Source: Sodiomyces alkalinus F11
Lineage: Eukaryota > Ascomycota > Sordariomycetes > Glomerellales > Plectosphaerellaceae
DNA length: 64,000 nucleotides
Direction: 5' to 3'
Assembly: GCF_003711515.1 (NCBI RefSeq)
Contig: NW_021167081.1
Location: forward strand, 4,387,166-4,451,165
A program made the translations under genes and the position numbers. This document shows positions 54,951-64,000 of the stretch, one piece after another. The notes beneath the pieces are model-generated. The model made no database searches. It was not told the DNA's origin and saw only the letters and a program-made list of their open reading frames with translations. Numbering within the stretch: position 1 is the stretch's first letter; each line of letters begins with the position of its first letter.

Positions 54951-57900
54951 ATTAAGTACTTATATCTCCCGTAAGGTCTTAAGCGGTTCCTATATTAGTT
55001 TTATATAGCCCTCCTATTATATTAATACCTCGCGGACCTTACCGTGACCTTACCTTTAGGTATAGACGTAAAGGACTTCTTTTACTACTTATTCCTCCTC
55101 CCTATCTAGCCTTTTATAGATAGGTAACGGCTAGGGGTCTATTATCGCTTTTCCCGGTAAGGGGTTATAGTCGGCTTACCGTAGGAGATCTACGTAGAAA
55201 GGGTTACAGACCTATAAAGGGATATTTAGTTCTACGATATAGGAGTTAATAACCTTTATAACTTTATATTTATAGTAAAGCTAGGTAAGTTTCTTTAAGG
55301 GCCGTGGCGAGGAGTAGTTACCGATATCTAGCTGTATAAGGTCTTTTTTTCGAACTTCTTAGTAGGGTAACGCTAACAGTTAGCCGACTCTTCCTAATAG
55401 AGTTATATAGCGGCTATCACGGCTTAGGCGAACTAGGTAGCTTCTTAAAAGCGATTTAGTAGATCCTATATAGAGGCCTCGCGCTTATTAGTCGGCGTGG
55501 TCTTATTAACTTAGAGCGGATCTATACAGTATCCGTGTTATAGAAAGAGCGGGCTTATTTAGATTATAGAATTTACCTAGTTATTTAAGGCTAGTTACGC
55601 TATTAGTAATAGCATATTCTAATTATCTTAGATATAATAGGTATACGCCTATAAGTAGGCTTAGACTTCCTAGTTAATACGTTTAGGACCTCCGTCCGTC
55701 TAAGGGTAGTATACGGTACTTAGTCGCTATTTAATACCTACGAGTTTATAAAAGTATCGCTAAAAGCGGTTAGTGTAATTCGACCCATTATTATTAATAA
55801 TAGACTTCGGTATTCCGTGGAACCTATAATAGTATAGGAAAAACCGTCTAGTATAGGCTTCGGCGTTTATAGTATTTATCACTTTAAGCGTTATTAATTT
55901 TAAGAGTCGGTCGGTGATTACCTATAAATACCTATATTTACCCCTACGGGTAGGTGGTAAGTCTATTATAAAGTCTATCGCGATATCGTAGAAGATTCGC
56001 TTTAGTATAGGGAGCGGGCGTAGTAATCCTCTTTTTATACCCCTTTATATATAGCTAGCTTAGTATATATTATAGTTCCGCACAAATCCTCTAATATCTC
56101 AATTTATTCTAGGCTAAAAGAACTAATAGGCGATTAGGGTAATAGTATTATCCCTGCCTAGGTATCCGCCGACTACTAAGTCGTAGATTATTTATAGAAG
56201 GCGGCCTGGTAGCGGGTAACTTACTCCGCCTTCGCTATCCCCTAGCACCTATCAGCGGTCACGAAATATTAGCTATCCTTAGTCGATTCTATACTCCGCG
56301 ATTTATATCTTAAGCTTTAGTTTAGGGGGAAAGCTCCGCTCTCCCACTACTATTACGGTAAGGGTACCTTAATAACGTTTATCGGTGGCCCTAGCTTTAT
56401 CCTATAATTATTATAGGTCTGGGTTTACTTTAAAGACTATAGTTAGCTCCGGTAATATTACTCTTACTAAGTATACCCGGGGGGAGATAGCTATATCGGG
56501 GATTATCTAGATATACGTCCCCTACTCTTAGATATTAGAAGAGTCCTTAGGGATATCCTGCTTTTAATGTAAGAGCGTATTAGCCGCGATATTATTGGCC
56601 CCTCTCCGGTACTCTAGTACGAAGTCGTATTAAGCGAGCTCCGCGGTTAGGGCCCTTTTAGTTATAAAGTATTTAAGCGTCTTATAATTAGAGTAAATCT
56701 AGAACCGACCGCTACCTATTAGCTTAGCTTTCTAAACCTATCAGTAATCTATAATTGCTAGTATCTTTTTATCGTGTATCGGGTAATTATACTTAGCGGA
56801 GTTAGGTTAACGCGAGTAATACGCGATAACGTACCTATATCCTTATTCGTTTTCCTGCAGGAATACGCTACCTAGCGTAAACCCTCTAAATCTTCCTTCC
56901 GGGTTACTATTATTATAGATAAGGCTTTTCTTAGAACCTTTACTTTAGCTCCTTAAAGGCTATTTCTTAAAGGGGCCCTAGTAAAACAGGGTGGTATTCT
57001 TTATTAGGGTTATAAGTAACGCTATAATAGCTATAAAATCGCGTATAAATATCCTATAGAAGCTAGCGAACCCTAGGAAACTTCGTACTCTAGTCGCGGA
57101 GACTAGCGCTTCCTATTTTATAATAGCCTTAAGTTTCTCGGGGTCGTAAATACCCTTTTCTCCGCTATAATAATAAACCTTAGGTATTTAACCATCTTAA
57201 CGCTAAACTCGCACTTTTTCGAGTTAAGGTTTAGCCTAGCGTTTATAAGGGTATTAAGCACTCGCCGTACTTTCTCCTTATAGTCCTTATAAGATCCGTC
57301 TAAGTAGAGTAGGATATTATATATATACGTAGAGACGAAATCGTCAAGGAACTCCCGTAATAATAAGTTAATATATCGCTAGAATATCGTAGGCGTGCCG
57401 GTTAACCTAAAAAGGTATACTAGCTACTCGAATAGTCTAAACCGAGTATAAAATACGGGTTTATACTCGTACCTAGGCGCTATCCGTATCTTATAGAAGG
57501 CGGTGATAATATCTAACTTAGTAAACCACTTCGCCTTAGCTAGGTTACGTAGTATTTTTATAATTAGGGGAAGTGGGTAACGATCTTACTAAGTAATCGT
57601 ATTTAGGACGTGGTAGTGATAGTAAAATCGGAGGCCGCCTCCTAGCTTCCTTATAAAAAGCACGGGCGCGGCGGTAACCGAGTTGCTTATACGAATAAAT
57701 CCTTTATCTATTAGATCTATTATCGTTTTCCGTAATATAAGGAGCCTTTTATACGATATATTATAAAGTGGGTCGATATATTATAAAGTAGGTCCTACGG
57801 TAAGGCTTATTCATTACTATTACTATCCTTCTATAAAGAGACTTTATAGTCGGTACTAGGTTAGTATAAGAGTAGGCGTATAGAGTATAAGGGCGCGAAT

Positions 57901-58500
57901 AAGTCGCTAAACTCTTATAATATACTATCGGGGATATATTCTCGCGGGTTTACCAGTTCTTTTATGCTTAAAGCCTTTTCGATATCCTTTAACGATATAG
58001 TCTATACGCCCTTTTCCTATCTTTTCCCCCTCCGGTGCTATAATTATCGATATAGTCCTATAAACACGGACCCCGTTATTAGTGCTATAATACGGATCTT
58101 TTATAGTACCTTTAGCTCTTTTTCGCCCTAAAGTTAGATATCGATATCGGCCACTTTATAGCGGAGCCTTTATTTCTTAGCGTAGAGGACTATATTATTA
58201 CGTTCTATCTATAAAAGCCTAAGGAAGAGATCCTAGTTTAGACCTAATACTATATACGTAAAAACACGCTTAGTATACCCTTGTATATCTAGCGTAAAGA
58301 CTATAATACCGGTACTATTAGCCGGTTTAGTCTTATCCAAGAAGCCTTTTAGTAGTCGTTTCTTCTTATCGACTAATAATAAGCGTATTTTTAAGTAAAC
58401 TTCTTATTTATAGCGGTATAGTAGTGATACTCTATATCTATAAAAGCGTTTATTAAGCTAATATTATTAACTCTTAGTTAGATTAATACTAACTCGCTCC
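54925..58500 (-). pseudogene. Gypsy pol with chromodomain (protease, RT, RNase H, integrase), RIP-degraded
   Basis: Minus-strand reading: protease-linker region 58,500-58,000 with IPDSILQEFSDLFAPLYSI. RT covers 57,990-57,200 with GGLRFYYHYHVLNTIT, DRYPLPLIIKILRNLAKAKW, FTKLDIITAFYKIRIAPRYE and LFRLTGTPTIFQRYINLLLR. The active site reads YIYNILLY, so the YLDD box is destroyed. Integrase is at 56,050-55,600 with FYDIAIDFIIDLPPTRRGKY, LQVITDRLLKLITLKVI and FHGIPKSIINNNGSNYTNRF. The end (55,100-54,930) reads VREVLIQQEGYIKLIQEPLK and TLREIQVLNEFE, which has the W-x-x-Y...T-W-E-P-x-x-L layout of a C-terminal chromodomain with Trp lost to stops. Such domains direct insertion to heterochromatin. Confidence 0.8.
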
Positions 58501-59850
58501 GTAATAGCGGTTTAAACTCCTCCTACTTATATTACTCTCGCGTTAACGGCTCCGGTACCCGATTTCGTACTAAAACTATTCTTTTTCCGAGTCTTTAATA
58601 TCCTCGGGAACGTTTTCGGATTCCTCCTCTTAAGGGGATATTCAGGCCACCGTAGCCTTTTTACTCTTATAGTACCGTTAGACGTAGCCCTTCTTCTAGT
58701 AGTTCTAATACGTAATATTCGCGTAGTGGTTAGGTTTTTATTAGGACCCCTTAGACTCGCCGACCTTATTAACTCCACCTATAGCGATATCGCTATTAGC
58801 GTTTTTGGCCGGTTTACGGGCGATAGGAATCGGTCGGTATAATTTACTAATACCCTTTTATCTTTATATAATCTTTTATACTTTATTAACCTACTTAGTA
58901 TAGGTATCGGGGAGGTGGCTACTACTAGGCTATTATATAGCCTATCATTTAGAGCGCTATTAAGGAATAATATCTTAATATAGTCTACCTAATTATAACC
59001 TCCTACTTATACTAGGTTTCTTTTAAAGGTAGGTAAAAAGCGCGTGAATAGCTAGTTAGGTTCTTGCTTTATCCATTATAGGGCGTTAGTACCGTGGCCT
59101 TATTCGTTCTAGTCCTTATACGTATGGTCGAGGTAAGCTATAAAGTCGTCTAGGTTAAAATCACCGTTTATGCCTGCGTTACCGAAAAAGGTGCTAACTA
59201 CCTACTAAGGCTAGGTATCCAAGCACGCGTTAATTAAATACTGCGTTTTGTTATTACTATAAAATAGCGGTCCGTTAAGTTTAAGCTTCAGTCGTATAGC
59301 TTAGTACTAGGCGGTGTATTCTATACGTTTTCCACTAAATCTTACGGGGACGGCGACTTACTATACACGGTATAAAAGCGTAGGTACTAGTAGCGGGACG
59401 GGTATAATAGTCTTTGCCTTTAAGGGCCTAGGTAAGGGCGAGAGCGTAATAATTGGAGTAGGCGTCGGGTATATAGTAGGTGCGAGGTACGGGTTAAGTT
59501 AAGACCTTTTAAAGGCTACTTATATACTAGTAAGTATATTATGAATAAAGGCGATATATATCCTTACCGCTTCCTATACGCGTTATATTATATATTTATC
59601 GATCTCGTTATATAAGGTCCCTACGACTTACCTTTAGCCCCTTAGTGGGCTTAGGGTAAAGTGACTAGGACCTCCTCCTATATAAGCGTGGAAGCTTATA
59701 GTCTTATAAGTTCGAATATATAACGGCTTATTAAAGGTTATTAACGTATTAAGGCCGAAAATATAGTTTATTCGAACTAAGGAAGAAAAGGAGGAAAGGA
59801 AACGTCTACGCGGTATATAGGCGGCTAAGTATATATAGCATCGCACGGGC
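58501..59850 (-). pseudogene. Gypsy Gag with mutated zinc knuckle
   Basis: On the minus strand a Gag-like frame precedes pol. Its CCHC knuckle is at 58,669-58,710, with spacing 2-4-4 preserved, but all three Cys and the His now encode Tyr (TGC/TGT to TAC/TAT, CAC to TAC). Upstream parts up to 59,850 are only partly readable. The 83-codon open frame at 58,527-58,778 is in another register and is not the gene. Confidence 0.55.
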
Positions 59851-59916
59851 CTTACTCGGAGGTCCGTGCTTCTTAGTCCCGGCCACTGCCAGGGACTATT
59901 CCGTGGGCTATAGCCC
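59843..59916. repeat. Cluster of three stem-loops
   Basis: GCACGGGCC/GGTCCGTGC (59,843-59,869, 9-bp arms, one mismatch, 9-nt loop); AGTCCCGGC/GCCAGGGACT (59,875-59,897, one bulge); GGGCTATAGCCC (59,905-59,916, perfect). They are GC-rich and nearly unmutated, at the leader/Gag boundary of the minus-strand Gypsy. Confidence 0.75.
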
Positions 59917-60514
59917 GTAATACATAAAGATTAGATAAAGAAATTAGTCTAGCTAAACTACGATATATAACTAAAATATAACTAATACTATAATAACCTT
60001 TAGCAAACAAGTACATCGGTAGTTATTAATCTGATTAGGGTAATGTAAGGTAAACTACAAAGATACCTTAACCGTATAATAAGTAATTATAAAAGAGGAT
60101 AATGATTCAATGATAATCCCTTAATAGGGATGTCCTGAGCCTGTCCTTAATATATATATAGGAGGTGGATCTAGCAGTCTTAGAAAGGAGGTTATATAAC
60201 TGTCTACTAAAACTACACTAAAGTCGTATCTACGCGGTCATAATACGCTTAATGTTTTACAGGTATTTATCTTAATACCTTTTAATTAGTAACTTCTAGC
60301 CGGCGTTTATTAGCTTAAGATGCATTTTAAGGGCTTATACTATATCTCTTACCTCCTATTTACCGGCGTACTAATCCTTAAAGGCATGCCTAACGGCCTT
60401 AGTGATATAATCGTATAGGGCGTAAAGGCCCCTCTTTTCGGCGTTATAACGATCCTTGTCCACCTACTAAATCTTAAATCATACGTCTTAATTAGAGCCA
60501 TTTCATTCTTTACT
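59917..60514 (-). other. Gypsy 5' leader region
   Basis: RIP-type DNA between Gag and the 5' LTR. No gene seen. The primer-binding site should lie at 60,514 leftward (AGTAAAGAATG on the minus strand) but cannot be matched to a tRNA. Confidence 0.4.
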
Positions 60515-60885
60515 TAATATACCCTATCCAGGTATATCTTTAGCCAGGGAGTATTATAGGACCTAGGGCTTCTAGAATTTAAAGGGGCGACCTTTATTAT
60601 GGTAAGTAGAGTGTAATAAAGATATGTTTTCTAAACTAAGGGGGCCTGTCCCCGGGACTCAAGTATCCACGGGTAAACCCTGTAGAATCCTCGGCTTCTA
60701 CATATAGGAACCCGGGGGATTCTCCGGTATCCCCTAATAATAACGCAGGGAAGCTATAATATACGGTGAAGCCACCCATAGTATACTCCGAGGGTATCTA
60801 TAGTATACCCCGTGGGTGCTATAGCTTATATCATTATACCTCTAGGGTACGCCGTAGTATTCCCGGTAGAATCTATAGCGTATTA
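60515..60885 (-). repeat. 5' LTR of the minus-strand Gypsy
   Basis: 371 bp, on the minus strand TAATACGCTATAGATTC... to ...GGTATATTA, matching the solo LTR at 43,936-44,297. The flanking bases TCAGC have no identified partner. Confidence 0.8.
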
Positions 60886-61507
60886 TCAGCGATAGTAAGC
60901 GGCTAGAATAGATCAGTTCAGATACAGGTAGAGGCCGTTTAGCCTTTTCAAGGTTAGAATGAATAAGGTTAGAGATATTATAAGAGTACGTGTCAATCAT
61001 CCCGGCTTTAATCTAAGGCCTCTAATCCTTTAGCGAGGTAAGCGTTATAAGGCCTATTACGGTTACTACTACTATAAAAGTCATCGTTATACTAATAAAA
61101 AGAAGTATAATACGATAAATACAAAGGGTAATTAACTAAACTAAACGCTTTAAATAATAGTACGATAAAACCTATATACCGATTAAATAAAACCAAAGCA
61201 GGCGGACGTTACTAGCAGAATAGCTCTAGCCCGAATAGACCTAAGGCTTTAAAATAATGCCTTAGAGCTATTAGATAGATCCGAATAGAGTCGTTTTACT
61301 AGAGCGCCAGGCTTATAACTATCAGAACCCAAATAAAGGTATGGAATTATATATGTATTTATCTAAGTAAAGTTCGTAGTCCTTTACGGGGATATATAAC
61401 TATTAAGAAAAAACAGGGGAAATAACTATCGATATATAGGATCGAGGTACTCTACACGTCTAATATAATATAGTTCATCACGCCTCGAGAAGGTGCTTAA
61501 GGGCATC
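60886..61507 (-). mobile_element. Copia-B fragment, minus strand: 5' LTR, primer site and gag start
   Basis: On the minus strand the LTR runs from about 61,507 to 61,320, then GTTATAAGCCTGG (primer site, 61,319 leftward), a leader, and gag from about 61,110 (VVTVIGLITLTSLKDQRPQI-like) to 60,886, where the Gypsy LTR starts. The rest of this Copia is not seen elsewhere in the window. Confidence 0.75.
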
Positions 61508-61700
61508 TGTTAGATGCCTACAGCCACCTTATTGGGGTATAAGTTACGCCATTTCTGTACACGGATAGGGTACTTCCGACCGATATATCTATATCGATTT
61601 TCCCTTCTTTTACCTTATAGTTAGACATTTCCGCAGAGTACTTTTTACTCTTCTTTAATACTTATATATATCTTTTACGTACTTTATTTATATGCTAACA
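61508..61700 (+). repeat. 5' LTR of Copia-A copy 2
   Basis: 193 bp, TGTTAGATGCC...ATGCTAACA, with 6-bp inverted ends TGTTAG/CTAACA. Confidence 0.88.
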
Positions 61701-61939
61701 GTTATAAGCCCGGTGTTCTAATAAACGAAGCTATTCCGATAGATCCTATAGCTTCAAGGCAGTCAAAATAGCCTTAAGTCTATAGCGGTGAGTTTCGTAT
61801 TATTAGCTACGTCCGCCTACTATATTTTAACCGTTATTCCCTTATTTAAATCGCTAAACTCGCTTAACCTCTTAATCGTTCTATCGCTCCTTATTTAATT
61901 GGTCTGTTATAGTCAGTTTCGATAGTTTATTTTCTATAA

Positions 61940-63300
61940 TCCTAGTTAGTCAGATAATAGCCTTAACTACGGCGTTACCCATAATAGGCTATACGATCCT
62001 TACCTCACTAAAAGAATAGCGTTCTTAGATCGAGGCTATTATACAGATAACCTACACTAACCAGGTCTCTAACCTTATTAATCCAGACCTTAAGCAATCC
62101 AAACGTCCTTAATAGCTCGAATCCTCGGAACCTCCAGAACTAAAAGAAGGTGACGAAGATAAAACCTAAGATCGTAAGTTTAAGCTGTAGAATACAAAAG
62201 AGAATAAATATCAGTAATAGCAATAAGATCTAGCTACTCTTTACGACTACATCGCGAAGATAGTTAATCCTAACCTTAAAGATTAGTACGCAGGGAAGAA
62301 AGAGGTTAAAGATATCCTAATCGCCTTAAAGGACTATATTAAACCTACTAACGCTACCTAGAAATCCCTAGTTAAGAAGAGATAGGAAAAATATATATAA
62401 AATATTCAGAGGATACCCTATAAGCGTTAGCTATAGGACTTTATATCGCTATACCGAGATTCGAAGCTCTATAGCATTAGATCTTCTAATACTAAGGAAG
62501 ATTAACTCGACGCGTTTTTTAGGGCTATTAGTACTATAGCTCTAGAGTGGTTAAAGGCGCGTTTCCTAAAGATTTTAAGGGACGATAAGGACGACTAACC
62601 TATTATCGAAGAGGTTATAAACGAATATACGGTTTAGTTACGCCATAGGCATCCTTATAGACTTAGTAAGAAGCCTATAGTGTTATGATTTTATACGCGA
62701 TATTCCTAGGAAAGGATAAGGATAGTAGATAGTAGCCTACTAATCAGGGAGGTTAGTAGTAATAGGGAAAAGAGGGTTCTTTAGTACCTAGGGAATTTAT
62801 CTACGATTACGTTAAGATAAGAAGAGCTAAACGCTATTACCTTCTGTGGAGTAGCTACCCGAACGTTAATCCGACGCGCCGCTAAAACGGCTTTACGCCC
62901 ACGAAGGAGGTAGTAGAATACTACGACCGCGTTCTTAAGAGCTAGAGTGCTTCTAAGTAAAAGAGGTTTAGAGAGTATATTAAAAAGAATATCGATAAGG
63001 CGAAAAGCAAGGCAACAGAGTCCAAAGCTAAGTCACCAGAGAAAGATTAGTCTAAGGAAGTATCTAATTTCGTTAATAATAAGGAAGAGGATTCTAACGA
63101 TAGCCCTTACGATATATATTTTGCCTCTAATTTTATAGGTAAAAAGGTGCTATTAAATACCTCTTCAACCTCGCTATCGGTCTTCTCGCTACTATAGACT
63201 AAATAGGTGGTTAGTAACGACCTTTTTAATTAGTTATTAATCGATTCTGGGTCCCTAAGGCATATAACCAATTAACACCACCTACTCAAGGACTTCCAAC
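61940..63300 (+). pseudogene. Copia-A copy 2 gag and start of protease, RIP-degraded
   Basis: The plus-strand frame shows NQVSNLINPDLKQSKRPQ, LYDYIAKIVNPNLKDQYAGK, KEVKDILIALKDYIKPTNAT and ALEWLKARFLKILRDDKDD. A frame change follows near 62,690, then a Lys/Ser-rich part (63,000-63,120) and the protease start NQLLIDSGSLRHITNQHHLL near 63,230-63,285 with Asp-Ser-Gly intact. It is better preserved than the copy at 1-1,700, although stops remain. Confidence 0.75.
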
Positions 63301-63664
63301 CTACTACCACTATCATCAGACTTTAAACAGGTAGCCGCATCTATAATTCAGTAAAGGGGTACGGCACGCTATATCTTTAGGTTAGAAATACTAAAGGTCA
63401 TCCTTACACCTTATATTAAAGAACGTAGCATTTCTAGATAGATATCCTATAACACTACTTACCATACACAGGTTAGAGAAGGATTAGAACGCTATTTTTA
63501 TAACCGGCAGAGATATCTTAGTAATAAATCGACGTACCTACCTACTATTATCCAATATTAACGGTTACTATACCCTTAAACCGACAGAGGACACGCTATA
63601 ACGCCTATAGCAATAGCAGAGGTATTTCAACAGCTCGAGGGAACCAAAGCCTATTTTTGAAGAT

Positions 63665-63992
63665 TGCGGACAAGTGGAAGAGACGAAAGTCACGAAAAGC
63701 AGTGGAACAATAAGATCGGTAACAATGGAATTATAAGGTAGGATTTCTGCGCGCGTATAGATTGTGTAAAAGCGATAAAGAAGAAGAACAAAGGAAGGAA
63801 GAACCGAACTGAGGGGACGGGTTAATATCCTTTGTTCTTTCCTTCTTTGTAAGAGAATTAAGATCGTAATAATAATATAATCCTTTGTCTAAGACGTAAT
63901 CCTTTGTCTAGGCATGCGGGGAAGATATCCTTTATTCGAGTATAAAGGTACTCGAAGGATATACTCGAAGGATATTATTAGTAATATCAACA
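63665..63992 (+). repeat. LTR-like dispersed repeat, copy 2
   Basis: TGCGGACAAGTGG...TAATATCAACA, matching 41,935-42,281. It interrupts Copia-A copy 2. The short tandem tactcgaaggata occurs twice near its end. Confidence 0.6.
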
Positions 63993-64000
63993 CCTATAAG

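Larger units (their letters stand above)
54920..60885 (-). mobile_element. Chromodomain-bearing Gypsy retrotransposon (chromovirus), minus strand, 3' LTR missing
   Basis: 5' LTR at 60,515-60,885, leader and Gag leftward, then protease, RT, RNase H, integrase and a chromodomain-like end near 54,930, all on the minus strand. No 3' LTR is found to the left: the LTR at 43,936 is a separate solo LTR with its own TSD. The left end is therefore truncated or lies in unrecognised DNA. It sits next to a minus-strand Copia fragment at 60,886. Confidence 0.75.
61508..63655 (+). mobile_element. Copia family A copy 2, 5' part
   Basis: 5' LTR 61,508-61,700, primer site GTTATAAGCCCGGTG, gag and protease. 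The match to the first copy stops at about 63,650 (ggaaccaaagcctat), and an LTR-like repeat follows. The remaining pol is absent from the window. Confidence 0.85.

Noticed and set aside
59314..59502. 62-codon plus-strand frame rich in Gly/Val
   Set aside because: It lies antisense to the Gypsy Gag region and lacks protein features.
43936..60885. The two minus-strand Gypsy LTRs as the ends of one 17-kb element
   Set aside because: The left LTR has its own perfect ATTAA duplication on both sides, so it is a solo LTR; the right LTR has no matching flank.

Overview
This window looks like a chromosome segment from a filamentous ascomycete (Pezizomycotina). Almost all of it is a graveyard of nested transposable elements ruined by repeat-induced point mutation (RIP). 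Glutamine codons CAA/CAG have become TAA/TAG, TGG has become TAG, Cys and His codons have become Tyr, and TpA is abundant while long open frames are rare. One compact, GC-balanced, intact island (about 34,753-38,690) holds the only convincing host gene: a four-exon gene for the ER-associated-degradation ubiquitin ligase Hrd1 (35,068-37,838). The organism call rests on the short introns with GT...CTAAC...AG signals, the Hrd1 architecture, and the Copia, chromodomain Gypsy, Tad1-like LINE and MULE repertoire with RIP. I cannot name the species.

Left block, 1-8,770: a plus-strand Copia element (family A) whose 5' LTR lies outside the window. It has been invaded by a minus-strand tRNA-derived SINE (1,724-2,184), by a short DNA transposon with inverted repeats (5,572-6,291), and, 7 bp before the end of its 3' LTR, by a gag-only minus-strand LTR element (6,706-8,763).

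Central stack, 8,771-34,752: a second Copia (family B, copy 1) begins immediately after the first one. Its 3' LTR has been opened by a DNA transposon (from about 14,561). That transposon carries a 12.5-kb Gypsy element (16,090-28,590), which in turn carries a MULE (18,918-21,553). The same LTR was opened again by a younger Copia-B copy (28,739-34,735) that contains an 806-base sequencing gap. Target-site duplications are still readable for most of these insertions: CTTAA/CTTAG, GTTCT, TTAACCTA and TACGT, plus GCTGA/GCTAA in the left block. They let the order of insertion be reconstructed.

Right block, 38,700-64,000: a ruined ORF resembling the transposon-associated DUF6589 family; an LTR-like repeat (41,935-42,281) that recurs at 63,665-63,992; unrecognised degraded ORFs; a solo Gypsy LTR with TSD ATTAA; a complete 6.2-kb LINE with a 13-bp TSD (45,327-51,551) that splits one unrecognised ORF; a small MITE; a minus-strand chromodomain Gypsy (about 54,920-60,885); and Copia fragments arranged head to head at 61,320-61,700.

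No transposon gene here appears intact. Three of the reverse transcriptases have the same first catalytic Asp changed to Asn. The points most worth following up are the SINE, the gag-only LTR element, the unrecognised plus-strand ORF split by the LINE, a membrane-anchored-looking ORF convergent with the Gypsy pol, a shared family of TATTCCGACTA-type terminal repeats, and GC-rich perfect palindromes in otherwise RIP-eroded DNA.
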